A DNA stretch of 64,000 nt from an uncultured Clostridia bacterium (GTDB lineage Bacteria; Bacillota; Clostridia; Oscillospirales; Acutalibacteraceae): assembly GCA_937916395.1 (NCBI GenBank), contig CALFTN010000068.1, forward strand, positions 20,145-84,144. Reading direction: 5' to 3'. The translations under genes were made by a program, and so were the position numbers. This document shows, in pieces, positions 36,063 through 44,253 of this stretch. The notes below the pieces were generated by a model. The model was not told the origin of the DNA and did not search any database. It saw only the letters and a program-made list of their open reading frames with translations. Position 1 is the first letter of the stretch. Each line of letters starts with the position of its first letter.

Positions 36063-36704
36063 TTAATAGGCGTTTAACCTTTTATCAAACAACTCAGGTG
36101 GTATTGGCTTAACTGGAACCATTTTATCTGAAAACCTGTATTCATCTTCATACCATTTCAAAAAACTTCTAATATCATTGTCATACTTAAACCACATAGC
36201 AAGTACCAATCTTTTATCAAGTGGTTTAAGGTCTATTATACCGTTTTTTAATTCTATGGCACCACTTTTCCCATCTGTTATGTAATAATAGTCACCATCG
36301 TCTGATTTAGTTAAAAATAAAATATATATACCTCTTTGGTCAACATACTCGTCCGCATACTCTATAATCGGCTTACCATTATCATATTGTTTAGCGAGTA
36401 TTACTTCAAAATCAGGAAAATAATATTCATCCCAATATGCAATTCCGATTAACTCTTCCACACTCGTTTCAACATTACTTTCTATTTTTAAGTGTTTCAG
36501 ATTCTTGATTTTTTTATTATTAACATCAGCATCAAATGATAGCGTTGCTCCACCAATAGAACTTAATACAACACAACAATCAGATTTTGCAATTATTTCA
36601 TCAAGTATTTGCATAGATTTATTTTTTGAATAAATAAAAAGCAGTATGCTTAGTGCAACACTAAATAGAGCAACCGCTACACGAACAACAATTTTCTTTT
36701 TCAT
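36063..36704 (-). CDS. Membrane-anchored protein, paralogue 3 of 3
   Basis: From ATG 36704 (AGGGG upstream) this is 213 aa: basic start MKKKIVVRV, one N-terminal membrane helix, then an external domain. It shares with the two genes upstream the segments SDCCVV, YILFLTK-x-DGDYYYITDGKSGAIEL, LKPLDKRL and EDEYRFSDKMVPV. It lacks the IETTAAP end of its paralogues. The family is not recognised; the paired Cys after the helix and the repeated gene layout suggest an anchored exported protein. Confidence 0.75.
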   Translation of the reverse strand: MKKKIVVRVAVALFSVALSILLFIYSKNKSMQILDEIIAKSDCCVVLSSIGGATLSFDADVNNKKIKNLKHLKIESNVETSVEELIGIAYWDEYYFPDFEVILAKQYDNGKPIIEYADEYVDQRGIYILFLTKSDDGDYYYITDGKSGAIELKNGIIDLKPLDKRLVLAMWFKYDNDIRSFLKWYEDEYRFSDKMVPVKPIPPELFDKRLNAY

Positions 36705-36743
36705 TAATATCCCCCTATTATTAATCATCTTAAGCGTAGCGAT

Positions 36744-37364
36744 TTACGGTGCTGCTGTTGTTTCTATCGAAGAATATGTTACCTGTTTCTTTTTGTACAT
36801 ATTCTCAGAAAACTCATAATCCTCAATCAACCAATCATAAAAACCATCATAATCCTTAAAGAATTTCCTTAATTCTCTATTCAAACCTTTATTAAGCGGT
36901 TTAAATTTAAAATCATCAAGTTCAATAGCACCATCTTTACCACCTAACACATAATAACAATCATCTTCTTCGGCTTTTGTTAAAAACAATATGTACTGGT
37001 GTTCATTTAAAAATTTTTCGCCTTCCTGAATTATTGTTATTTCGTAAGATGGTGCATCAAATACATCTTTTTTATTATATTCTATAAAAATCTCGCTTTT
37101 TTCTCCTGCAAACGTGACTATTACTTCCTGATAAAATTTACCATCTTTCTCATACACATCTTTTAATGGTTCACTTGGAATTGCATTGCCACAAAAGAAA
37201 CCAGCATAAGAGGTATCAATCCTGACACAACAATCTGACTCATCAATCAATCTTTGAAGTGTCCATTCAGATTTATTTTCTGGATAATTAAAGACTATTA
37301 CACCAACAGATGTCGCAATAATTAATAAAAATGATATTACTAAAACAATCAACTTCTTTTTCAT
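36744..37364 (-). CDS. Membrane-anchored protein, paralogue 2 of 3
   Basis: This 206-aa protein starts MKKKLIVLVISFLLIIATS, with a clear membrane helix, then NYPENKSEWTLQRLIDESDCCV, nearly identical to paralogue 1. The shared middle motif is YILFLTKAEEDDCYYVLGGK-DGAIEL. It ends in SSIETTAAP. The 3' flank, including the end of the gene and the following CCCCCTATTATTAATCATC stretch, is almost the same as after paralogue 1, so this is a recent tandem duplication. Confidence 0.75.
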   Translation of the reverse strand: MKKKLIVLVISFLLIIATSVGVIVFNYPENKSEWTLQRLIDESDCCVRIDTSYAGFFCGNAIPSEPLKDVYEKDGKFYQEVIVTFAGEKSEIFIEYNKKDVFDAPSYEITIIQEGEKFLNEHQYILFLTKAEEDDCYYVLGGKDGAIELDDFKFKPLNKGLNRELRKFFKDYDGFYDWLIEDYEFSENMYKKKQVTYSSIETTAAP

Positions 37365-37404
37365 TATTAATCCCCCTATTATTAATCATCTCAAGCATAG
37401 CAAT

Positions 37405-38055
37405 TTACGGTGCTGCTGTTGTTTCAATATTACTATAATCTATATATGGTATTGTCATATTGTTAATATCAAACTCAACACGAGTAGCTTCAACTGGTAT
37501 CATATTGTCTGAAAATTCATATTCATTTACTCTCCAATGTTCAAATTTTCCGTAATCATTTTCAAACTTCAACCAAACGGCGAAATTTAATTTCTCATCA
37601 AGCGGTTCTAAACTATCGTCTGTTATTTTTATTGCACCACTTTTTCCACCTGTTATGTAATAATAATCACCATCTTGGGCTTTTGACAGAAACAAAATAT
37701 ATGGTGGTCTTTCCGCTCCCAAATCTCCGGCTGTATATTCCAATGTAGGTTTATAGTCTTTAAACACCTGAACGAGAATAAAATGACCATCTGGGAAATA
37801 CAATTCATCACGTTCATCTATAACTCTAATCTCTTCTCTGTTTGAACATTCATTTTCTTTTGTTTCAACATAAGGACCAGTGTAACAAAAGTGCCACTCA
37901 ACATTTTCAAGCACTACACAACAATCTGACTCTTCAATTAATCTCTGAAGAGTCCATTCAGATTTATTTTCGGGATAATTAAAGGCTATTACACCAACAG
38001 TTATTACAAGCATTAATACTAATGATGTTACTAAAATAATCAACTTCTTTTTCAT
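37405..38055 (-). CDS. Membrane-anchored protein, paralogue 1 of 3
   Basis: This 216-aa protein shares the start (MKKKLIILVTSLVLMLV), the NYPENKSEWTLQRLI-ESDCCV segment, the YILFLSKAQDGDYYYITGGK motif and the IETTAAP end with paralogue 2. It follows the XRE regulator gene by 22 nt, so the regulator and three paralogues form one minus-strand unit. Function unknown. Confidence 0.75.
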   Translation of the reverse strand: MKKKLIILVTSLVLMLVITVGVIAFNYPENKSEWTLQRLIEESDCCVVLENVEWHFCYTGPYVETKENECSNREEIRVIDERDELYFPDGHFILVQVFKDYKPTLEYTAGDLGAERPPYILFLSKAQDGDYYYITGGKSGAIKITDDSLEPLDEKLNFAVWLKFENDYGKFEHWRVNEYEFSDNMIPVEATRVEFDINNMTIPYIDYSNIETTAAP

Positions 38056-38077
38056 TATTAATCCCCCAAAAACACTT

Positions 38078-38587
38078 TTAGCGTTTAAAGATTTTGTTTA
38101 TCAAAATCCTTAATTTATAAATCGCTTTATTAGAATTCATTGTTCTACCCAACAAATAAATTCCAAAAATCAATTCTACAATAGAAACACCCAACAGAAA
38201 GCCAGAAATGAAATCTCTGAAAGAAGAACCGTCTATGCAGAATGAAAGTGCAAGCAAAGAAATACCCATTATAATAAGAAAGAAGCTGGTACTAGAATTC
38301 TTTGACTGTTTCAATTCCTGTATATCTTTAAGCATACCGAGAATTTCTTTTTCATCGTATACACGTATACTTTTTTCATTTTCTTCACCATCTAAAAGTT
38401 CAGAAACAGAAATCCCAAGCACATTGCACAGCGTTTCTACAACGGCATAATCTGGCATACACTTGCCGTTTTCCCACTTAGAAATAGTTTTATTGCTTAC
38501 ACCAATTTTTTCTGCAAGCTGTTCTTGTGTTAAATTTTTTTCTCTTCTTTTTAAGGCAATGAAATTGCCTGTTGCCTGTTGGTTCAT
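38078..38587 (-). CDS. XRE-family regulator with C-terminal membrane helices
   Basis: ATG 38587 (169 aa) is preferred over the frame start at 38623 because GGGGGTG lies 6 nt before it. The HTH is at about residues 8-65 (NFIALKRREKNLTQEQLAEK, VSNKTISKWENGKCMPD). A linker precedes two membrane helices (FFLIIMGISLLALSFC; FLLGVSIVELIFGIYLLG). Membrane-bound XRE proteins of this sort often sense envelope stress or a partner peptide. It heads the operon with the three paralogues and probably controls it. Confidence 0.85.
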   Translation of the reverse strand: MNQQATGNFIALKRREKNLTQEQLAEKIGVSNKTISKWENGKCMPDYAVVETLCNVLGISVSELLDGEENEKSIRVYDEKEILGMLKDIQELKQSKNSSTSFFLIIMGISLLALSFCIDGSSFRDFISGFLLGVSIVELIFGIYLLGRTMNSNKAIYKLRILINKIFKR

Positions 38588-38605
38588 AAAAACACCCCCA
38601 AAAGT

Positions 38606-38640
38606 TAAGGTGACGGAAACCACCTTATAGTTTTATTATA
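38606..38640 (-). promoter_or_regulatory. Candidate promoter and operator of the XRE operon
   Basis: TAAGGTG and CACCTTA (38606-38627) form a 7-bp inverted repeat with an 8-nt spacer, directly downstream of a TATAAT (minus strand, 38635-38640). Its position over the transcription start fits autorepression by the XRE protein. Confidence 0.5.
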
Positions 38641-38750
38641 AAAAATCCACCCAAAATTCACATCCCCCATAAGGCGAATTTGAGTGGAATAACCATTACA
38701 ACCAAGGCGAAGCCTTCCAAAATTCCGAAATCCGCATTATGCATTCCGAA

Positions 38751-39224
38751 TTAGTGGAGCTGAAAGTTCCACTCCGGCTCTCCGTCTTTTTTCATTTCTT
38801 CGTTCCAGTTGCAAAAAATCTCGAAATGCTCATCACTTAAAAACATTTTAAGGTATTCACCAAAATTTGGCGAAAGCTCCATTTTCTTTAAATCTTCGAT
38901 ACTTGCAAAGAAAACCTCACCCTCGTCGGTTTTATCTACCAATTCACCCTCAAAATCATTTGTTTTATAAAAATGAACAAAATATTTATCGTTGGTGTCA
39001 ATATTATGCCAATGCACCATACCACAATATTTTAAATTACGCACAGTAAGGCCTGTTTCTTCTTTTGCCTCTCTTACTGCACTGTCATAGATGCTCTCAC
39101 CATTCTCAACATGACCACCAGGGAAGGTACACCCACACCAATATTTTACTCTTCTTTGCACTACAACCTCATGGGTTTCAGGATTTTGTATCATAATCAT
39201 ATTTGTTAATTCTATTTTTGACAT
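38751..39224 (-). CDS. NUDIX hydrolase (MutT-like)
   Basis: This 157-aa protein carries a complete Nudix box, GGHVENGESIYDSAVREAKE followed by ETGL, at about residues 35-58. The ELTNMIMIQNPETHEVVVQ start and WHNIDTNDKYFVHFYKT segment match 8-oxo-dGTP diphosphatase relatives. It likely hydrolyses damaged nucleotides; the substrate is not certain. It follows the esterase gene by 15 nt. Confidence 0.9.
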   Translation of the reverse strand: MSKIELTNMIMIQNPETHEVVVQRRVKYWCGCTFPGGHVENGESIYDSAVREAKEETGLTVRNLKYCGMVHWHNIDTNDKYFVHFYKTNDFEGELVDKTDEGEVFFASIEDLKKMELSPNFGEYLKMFLSDEHFEIFCNWNEEMKKDGEPEWNFQLH

Positions 39225-39239
39225 AGTTTACTCCTATAC

Positions 39240-40301
39240 TTATCTTTTACTTAAATCCTGATTAAACATCCATTCTACCCACGGCTCTGTTCCGTAAAAT
39301 CTGCCACTCATTCCGTGACCAAATTCATCCCAGCGGGTATATTTTACTGGTGCTGAAACTTTCTTTAACTGATTATAACATTCATCATCCGGCTCAACTT
39401 CTACTGTTTTGTCATCAGAAGAATGAGCAATCCATATCGGCATACTTTTGAGCAATTCAAAATTATATTCTTTCCAGTTCGCAAATGCACCCATAACAGG
39501 AATTGCACAAGCAAAAAACTCTGGATATTTAGCAATTAATTTCCAAGTACAAACACCACCAAATGATGTTCCTGTAATATATATTCTATTTTTATCAATT
39601 GAATTTTCTTTACATAAAAGCTCAATTAATTGCATTAGAGCTTCAAGATAATTAACAGGCTTTGTACCATTCCACATATCGCTATATGGTGCTTGTGGTA
39701 TCAAAACAGAGCAATCTCTATTTAAAAGTTTTTCATCCAATCCGTGATTTTTAAAAATTTTTAATGGTTTTCTGTTATCTGAACCAAGTCCGTTACCACC
39801 ATGTAAATAAATGAAGAGTGGACTATTATCACTCTGTGATTTTTTAAATCGATAATTTATCGCCATATTATTTTCTTTGCTTATAAAAAGATATTTCTTA
39901 AAATCGCTATTTAAAGTAACTTGTTCTGCAATATGTGATTCATTTTTATGTATCAAGGTTTTATCATAGAGTTTATTATGTTTATGATAACGCCTTGAGT
40001 TAGTTATAATATAGTATTTTTGCTCTAATAAATTGAAATTTATGTTTTTATCAGTTTTATTTAAACCATTTTGCGTAAGAGTATATAAAAAATTATCACT
40101 ACCTACAATATTATAACTGTCATTTACCAATTTTAAAATTTCTTCAGTCATAACTTTACTGTAATTATTATAAATCTCAGCACAATCTTTTTCAGTAAAT
40201 TCTATAAGAATATAATAATTCTTTATATCTCTTTTTATATATGGCTTAAATGGTTTTTTATCAGCCAAAAAGTCATATAGAATAATATCTCTGAATTTCA
40301 T
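39240..40301 (-). CDS. Alpha/beta hydrolase, esterase/feruloyl-esterase-like
   Basis: ATG 40301 is chosen (353 aa; GGTGAT 4 nt upstream). The catalytic domain is C-terminal: LFIYLHGGNGLGSDN (oxyanion loop), the nucleophile GTSFGG, a late Asp in AHSSDDKTVEVEP and the His in EFGHG. This is the fold of PHB-depolymerase/feruloyl-esterase-like hydrolases. The 140-residue N-terminal region is unassigned. No signal peptide is seen, so it is probably cytosolic. Confidence 0.8.
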   Translation of the reverse strand: MKFRDIILYDFLADKKPFKPYIKRDIKNYYILIEFTEKDCAEIYNNYSKVMTEEILKLVNDSYNIVGSDNFLYTLTQNGLNKTDKNINFNLLEQKYYIITNSRRYHKHNKLYDKTLIHKNESHIAEQVTLNSDFKKYLFISKENNMAINYRFKKSQSDNSPLFIYLHGGNGLGSDNRKPLKIFKNHGLDEKLLNRDCSVLIPQAPYSDMWNGTKPVNYLEALMQLIELLCKENSIDKNRIYITGTSFGGVCTWKLIAKYPEFFACAIPVMGAFANWKEYNFELLKSMPIWIAHSSDDKTVEVEPDDECYNQLKKVSAPVKYTRWDEFGHGMSGRFYGTEPWVEWMFNQDLSKR

Positions 40302-40319
40302 TTTATCACCCAATACATC

Positions 40320-40347
40320 TTGCATTTTTCAATAAATATGATACAAT
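40320..40347 (+). promoter_or_regulatory. Promoter of the small toxin mRNA
   Basis: TTGCAT, 16-nt spacer, TACAAT. It fires toward the 21-codon ORF at 40482 and leaves a leader of about 130 nt. Confidence 0.65.
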
Positions 40348-40369
40348 AACAAACGGAACATAAGTTCCC

Positions 40370-40402
40370 AAGGAGTTGTTCCTACGGTAGGCGGTTAGTC
40401 TC
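40370..40402 (+). repeat. Direct repeat at the 5' end of the toxin RNA
   Basis: AAGGAGTTGTTCC, then GTAGGCGGTTAG near its end, matches the minus strand of 40611-40639 (AAGGAGTTATTCC ... GTAGACGGTTAG) apart from a 4-nt gap and a few changes. So the two convergent RNAs begin with the same sequence. Confidence 0.7.
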
Positions 40403-40481
40403 TTTTACAGAGAGACTGAACTCTCTGATTACATAGAAATCCTTTTATGAGGAAATTTGTTTTTTGAGAGTGGTGATTGCT

Positions 40482-40547
40482 ATGAGTGAAACAATCGCTT
40501 TATTAGCTATCATTTTCTTAATCATTCTTGTTTTAAAGAGTGAATAA
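40482..40547 (+). CDS. 21-aa hydrophobic peptide, probable type I toxin
   Basis: The peptide MSETIALLAIIFLIILVLKSE is a single membrane-spanning helix with charged ends. A GTGGTG ribosome site is 6 nt upstream. It is too short for most gene callers. It resembles the small holin-like/Fst-type toxins in size and plan: short polar N-end, long Ile/Leu/Val/Phe core, Lys near the C-end. The mRNA has its own promoter and a long leader, and a convergent RNA with a shared 5' sequence and shared terminator faces it, as in par/Fst type I toxin-antitoxin loci. Toxicity is inferred. Confidence 0.7.
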   Translation: MSETIALLAIIFLIILVLKSE

Positions 40548-40555
40548 AAAGAAAG

Positions 40556-40585
40556 CAACCGCCTGACTCTCACATAAGGCGGTTG
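40556..40585. terminator. Bidirectional terminator shared by toxin and antitoxin RNAs
   Basis: CAACCGCCT and AGGCGGTTG arms, followed by TTTTC on the plus strand and by CTTTCTTTTT on the minus strand. Confidence 0.8.
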
Positions 40586-40643
40586 TTTTCTATAACCCAA
40601 TTATAAAGTGGAGTCTAACCGTCTACGGAATAACTCCTTGCTT
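40556..40643 (-). ncRNA. Convergent antisense RNA, probable type I antitoxin
   Basis: A strong minus-strand promoter (40650-40677) should start a transcript near 40643, which reaches the bidirectional hairpin at 40556-40585. The RNA would be about 85-90 nt. It shares its 5' region with the toxin mRNA as direct repeats and overlaps it at the terminator, giving two sites for base-pairing, the layout known for RNA II of the par locus. Confidence 0.65.
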
Positions 40644-40649
40644 GATTTT

Positions 40650-40677
40650 ATTATAACACGAAAATAAAAAATGTCAA
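40650..40677 (-). promoter_or_regulatory. Promoter of the antitoxin RNA
   Basis: TTGACA, 16-nt spacer, TATAAT on the minus strand. It is closer to consensus than the toxin promoter, as expected for a more abundant antitoxin. Confidence 0.75.
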
Positions 40678-40745
40678 CTATTTTCATAACGACCACTGAC
40701 TTACTGACCACTGAGAAATGGGCGACCAAGCTTAAGCCCCTACAA

Positions 40746-42584
40746 CTATTCACCGTGAAAAGTCGTATAAATTTCAACCGCATCTGTTTTGGAAATACCC
40801 TGCACACTTTCTAATTCTTCAACACTTGCAGTTCTTATATTATCAATTGTGCGGAATTTCACTATAAGATTTTTAGCTTTTTTCTCGCCGATTCCCTTTA
40901 TTTGTGTAAGCGAATTTTCTAAAGCAGATTTTGTATGTTTCTTGCGGTGATATTCAACTGAAAATCTATGAACCTCATCCTGAATCTGAGTAACAAGTGA
41001 AAAGGCTTTTCGTTTAGAATTGAATTCAATTCTGCCACCACTTGTAGAAATTGCCGAGGTGCGATGCTTGTTATCTTTAACCATACCGAAAAGCGGTATA
41101 TTAAGATTAAATTCCTGTAAAAGAGGTAAAACTGCATTAACCTGACCTTTACCACCATCAAGCAAAATAAGGTCTGGCAATTTACCAAAACCATATTCTT
41201 CATTATCTGCTTTATGATTGTAATATTCAGTAAATCGGCGTCTTAAAACTTCTTCCATAGAAGCGTAGTCATCTTGCCCAGAAAAGCCTTTTATAGCAAA
41301 ACGCCTGTATGCTTTTTTATATGGTCTGCCATCCTTAAACACAACCATACCGGCAACGTTGTCGCTACCAGCGGTGTGAGAAATATCGTAAGACTCAATG
41401 TACTGTGGGATATTTTTCATACCAAGCATAAGTGCTAATTCTTCAAGTGCGTTTTTAGTTTTTTCGCTACTCGAAAGTTTTTCTAAAAGCTTTTGAGTGG
41501 CATTATTTTTACACATTGTAATAAGCTTTAGCTGGTCACCTTTCTGTGGAATTACAATCTGCACGTTTGTGCTTCGTTTCTCTGAGAGCCATTTTTCAAT
41601 ATCTTCTATTCCCTCAACCTCACCATCAATTTCAATTCGTGGTGGAATTGTTCTGTTTAAAGAGTAGTAAGAAGTTAAAAATTCTGCCCTCATATTTTCA
41701 GAAGTGCCGTTTTCCTCAAAAATAAAATGCTCGGTGTCACAAAGTTGGTTGTCAGAAAAACGAAGAACTGCAATACAAACCTTGTTTTCAACAACACTAA
41801 GTGCAAAAACATCTTGTTCTTTGTAAGTAGAAGAAACAACCTTTTGCCTACTCTTAACCTTTTCAATTCCTCTTATGGTATCACGAAGCTTTGCGGCTTT
41901 TTCAAAGTTAAGCTCTTCAGAGGCTTTTTCCATTTCTTGCTTTAATTTACGAACAGTATCCTGAGTGCCAAGCTTTAAAAACTCAATAGCTTCTGTTACT
42001 CTTTCATCATATTCATTTTCTGTAATTTTACCGGCACACACAGCACAACATAAATCAAGATGAGAATTAAGGCAAGGGCGTTCTTTTTTTATATCTCGAG
42101 GAAACACCTTGTTACAGGTAGGTAATTTGTAAATTTTCTTTGCCTCATCAACTGCATTTTTCACAGAATATCCTGCAGTATATGGACCTAAATACTCTGC
42201 ACCATCATCAGCCTTTTGAAACACAGCCTTGATATTACGCCACGGTCTTTTGGTAATTTTAATATAACTATAACCCTTGTCATCCTTTAAAAGAATGTTG
42301 TATTTTGGCATATTCTGCTTTATTAAGCTACACTCTAAAACAAGCGCTTCAAATTCACTGTCAGTAAGAATGTAGTCAAAATCCTGAACATTCTCAACCA
42401 TCTTGCGAACTTTAGGAAGATGCTTTTCTTGCGAACCAAAATATTGCGTAACTCTGTTCTTCAAAGCCTTAGCTTTACCAATATAAATAATCTCCTTGTG
42501 AGAATCACGCATAATATATACACCAGGGTTAAGCGGAAGCTTATTCGCCTTGTCTTTTAACCTTTTTAATCTTTGGTCTTGCAT
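40746..42584 (-). CDS. uvrC: Excinuclease ABC subunit C
   Basis: UvrC makes both cuts in nucleotide excision repair. ATG 42584 (612 aa) has AGGTGAG upstream. Features in order: GIY-YIG nuclease (PGVYIMRD ... IIYIGKAKALKNRV), a Cys cluster (CNKVFPRD, CLNSHLDLCCAVC), a UVR motif (ASEELNFEKAAKLRD), the RNase H-like nuclease (ESYDISHTAGS, ILLDGGKGQVNA) and tandem helix-hairpin-helix at the end. Length is usual. Confidence 0.97.
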   Translation of the reverse strand: MQDQRLKRLKDKANKLPLNPGVYIMRDSHKEIIYIGKAKALKNRVTQYFGSQEKHLPKVRKMVENVQDFDYILTDSEFEALVLECSLIKQNMPKYNILLKDDKGYSYIKITKRPWRNIKAVFQKADDGAEYLGPYTAGYSVKNAVDEAKKIYKLPTCNKVFPRDIKKERPCLNSHLDLCCAVCAGKITENEYDERVTEAIEFLKLGTQDTVRKLKQEMEKASEELNFEKAAKLRDTIRGIEKVKSRQKVVSSTYKEQDVFALSVVENKVCIAVLRFSDNQLCDTEHFIFEENGTSENMRAEFLTSYYSLNRTIPPRIEIDGEVEGIEDIEKWLSEKRSTNVQIVIPQKGDQLKLITMCKNNATQKLLEKLSSSEKTKNALEELALMLGMKNIPQYIESYDISHTAGSDNVAGMVVFKDGRPYKKAYRRFAIKGFSGQDDYASMEEVLRRRFTEYYNHKADNEEYGFGKLPDLILLDGGKGQVNAVLPLLQEFNLNIPLFGMVKDNKHRTSAISTSGGRIEFNSKRKAFSLVTQIQDEVHRFSVEYHRKKHTKSALENSLTQIKGIGEKKAKNLIVKFRTIDNIRTASVEELESVQGISKTDAVEIYTTFHGE

Positions 42585-42665
42585 TATTCTCACCTACTTT
42601 TATGTTTTATAATTGGTATTATACAATAAAGATAAGAAAAAATAAAGATGTAAAAATAAAACATA

Positions 42666-42694
42666 TTGACTATATATCAATATTATGATAAAAT
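42666..42694 (+). promoter_or_regulatory. Promoter and candidate operator of the Phd/ParE-type pair
   Basis: TTGACT, 17-nt spacer, TAAAAT. The inverted repeat ATTGA-N7-TCAAT (42665-42681) covers the -35 box, a likely site for self-repression by the antitoxin. Confidence 0.6.
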
Positions 42695-42724
42695 TTTGAT
42701 AAGAAATTCTAAAGGAGTGGTTTT

Positions 42725-42997
42725 ATGGCATCAATTAGACCAAGTTCTGATTTACGAAACAAATACAATGAGATTTCTGATTTTTGCAACAAATTTAATG
42801 AACCTGTTTTCATTACAAAAAACGGAACAGGTGATTTAGTTGTACTCTCTAATGCTGAATATGAAAGACTTTGTGGTAAAGCGGAATTACACAAACTTTT
42901 AGATGAAGGCTTATATGCTGTCAAAAACAATGATAATCGTCCTATGGAAGATGTATTTTCGGATATAGAAAGGAAATTTAATTTTGACAACATATAA
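42725..42997 (+). CDS. Phd/YefM-type antitoxin
   Basis: This 90-aa protein has the Phd/YefM DNA-binding fold: IRPSSDLRNKYNEISDFCNK, then EPVFITKNGTGDLVVLSNAEYERL, then a variable, acidic C-terminal toxin-binding tail. AAGGAGTGG lies upstream. It overlaps the toxin gene by 14 nt. Confidence 0.92.
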   Translation: MASIRPSSDLRNKYNEISDFCNKFNEPVFITKNGTGDLVVLSNAEYERLCGKAELHKLLDEGLYAVKNNDNRPMEDVFSDIERKFNFDNI

Positions 42998-43298
42998 AAT
43001 AGTAATTGAAAGAACTGCTGAAAATGACTTAAGTGATATACTTTCATATATCAGTAACACACTTCATGAACCTATAATAGCTAAAAAACTTTACAGTGAA
43101 ATAAAAGAAAAATTTTTAAATCTTAAAAGTATGCCACATCGACACAAAATTGTAAACGAAGAACCTTACCGCTCTATAGGGGTGAGGATGTTATTAATTG
43201 AAAATTACATTGCTTTTTATGTTGTTGATGAAGAGCGTAAAACTGTACATATTTTCAGAATTCTTTATAATCGCAGAGATTGGCAGCAAATATTATAA
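42984..43298 (+). CDS. RelE/ParE-family toxin
   Basis: This 104-aa protein starts at TTG 42984 (AGGAAA 6 nt before). It has the family pattern YKIVIERTAENDLSDILSYI at the start, LKSMPHRHKIV, VRMLLIENYIAFYVVDEE and the C-terminal FRILYNRRDW. Members either cut mRNA on the ribosome (RelE) or poison gyrase (ParE); the sequence looks nearer ParE, but the target is not certain. Confidence 0.9.
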   Translation: MTTYKIVIERTAENDLSDILSYISNTLHEPIIAKKLYSEIKEKFLNLKSMPHRHKIVNEEPYRSIGVRMLLIENYIAFYVVDEERKTVHIFRILYNRRDWQQIL

Positions 43299-43319
43299 AT
43301 TATATGCAAGGAGATAATT

Positions 43320-43829
43320 ATGGGAAAAGCATCAGTAAAGGAAAACAAAAACATTTATCAAATTACAAGAGAAAAATTAGGACTTAGTAGAGCTGCCGCA
43401 GTAAAGAGCATTCCTGGCAATCCAGAATTCCCTGGTATGGATGGAATTGCAGAATACCGGTTAGTAAAAATCGAAGATGGAACTGTTACGGTTCAACCCG
43501 CTGATGTAGTCGCTATGGCTAAAAGATACAATGAACCAGAACTTCGTAATTATTACTGTTGTCACGAATGTGAAATAGGTAAAATAGATGCTCCTGAAGT
43601 TATATACAAAGACAATGTGCACGAAATTCTTGTTAATATGGCAGTATCATTAAAAAATGTAAATCACAATAAAATCAGACTTATGGAAATACTGGAAGAT
43701 GGTGAAGTATCTGCTGATGAAGCAGAAGATTTTGACAAGTTATATGAAGAACTTGAGCACATCTCTATGACAGTTGAAGCACTTCAATTATGGTGTGAAA
43801 AAATGAAATTACGTAACAACGGGAAATAA
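43320..43829 (+). CDS. HTH-domain protein of a widespread Firmicutes family
   Basis: This 169-aa protein has an XRE-like N-terminus (KNIYQITREKLGLSRAAAVK) with an unusual insert, a central Cys-containing YYCCHECEIG motif and a helical C-terminal half (YEELEHISMTVEALQLWCEK). Proteins of this plan are common in Clostridia and annotated as HTH regulators. It is 21 nt after the toxin gene, so it could be part of the same transcript, which ends at 43844-43870. Confidence 0.8.
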   Translation: MGKASVKENKNIYQITREKLGLSRAAAVKSIPGNPEFPGMDGIAEYRLVKIEDGTVTVQPADVVAMAKRYNEPELRNYYCCHECEIGKIDAPEVIYKDNVHEILVNMAVSLKNVNHNKIRLMEILEDGEVSADEAEDFDKLYEELEHISMTVEALQLWCEKMKLRNNGK

Positions 43830-43843
43830 ATAATGAATATCAA

Positions 43844-43870
43844 AAGCGTTTCGCATTTTGCGAAGCGCTT
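43844..43870 (+). terminator. Terminator after the HTH gene
   Basis: AAGCGTTTCGC / GCGAAGCGCTT hairpin followed by ATTTTTTT. Confidence 0.85.
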
Positions 43871-43994
43871 ATTTTTTTGCTGAAATAGTGAAAATAACAA
43901 TCTGTATTTTACCAACTTTATCATTTTTCTTTTTTTACTTATGTATTACGATATATACGAAGCAAATCAGTTAATTATTAAAAGGATGATTATT

Positions 43995-44135
43995 ATGACT
44001 GTAAGACAAAGAATTTTAACACTCAAATTAAATGAAAAAATTAAAAATGACCCAGAATATGCTAATAAAATCGGTATTAAGAATACTACTGAAAAAGATA
44101 CCATTAAAAAAAGCAATAAAAATAAAACTTACTAA
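43995..44135 (+). CDS. 46-aa basic protein
   Basis: ATG 43995 has AAAGGATGA upstream, which favours it over the frame start at 43941. The product begins TVRQRILTLKLNEKIKNDPE and ends Lys-rich. Small proteins with a TVRQ(R/K)IL start occur in related gut Clostridia, by recollection; function unknown. It opens the plus-strand small-protein islet. Confidence 0.65.
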   Translation: MTVRQRILTLKLNEKIKNDPEYANKIGIKNTTEKDTIKKSNKNKTY

Positions 44136-44197
44136 AACAGTAAAAATAGAACCCATTATTTTACCGAACTTGTTATATAAAAAGTTTAGAAGAACAT

Positions 44198-44237
44198 TTA
44201 CAATGGAATCATAGCAATAGAACTTGCTAAAAAATAT
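44198..44237 (+). repeat. Shared leader element, copy 1 (upstream of the NERD gene)
   Basis: TTACAATGGAATCATAG (44198-44214) and AACTTGCTAAAAAATAT (44221-44237) match 45320-45336 and 45345-45361 with few changes; AACTTGTTA (44167-44175) is also shared. The pair lies just before the ribosome sites of two different genes. Confidence 0.7.
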
Positions 44238-44253
44238 AAAAGGAGAATGTATT

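Noticed and set aside
40601..40807. 68-aa minus-strand ORF between uvrC and the toxin locus
   Set aside because: It overlaps the uvrC end out of frame and the antitoxin promoter region. It has no ribosome site and no protein-like sequence.
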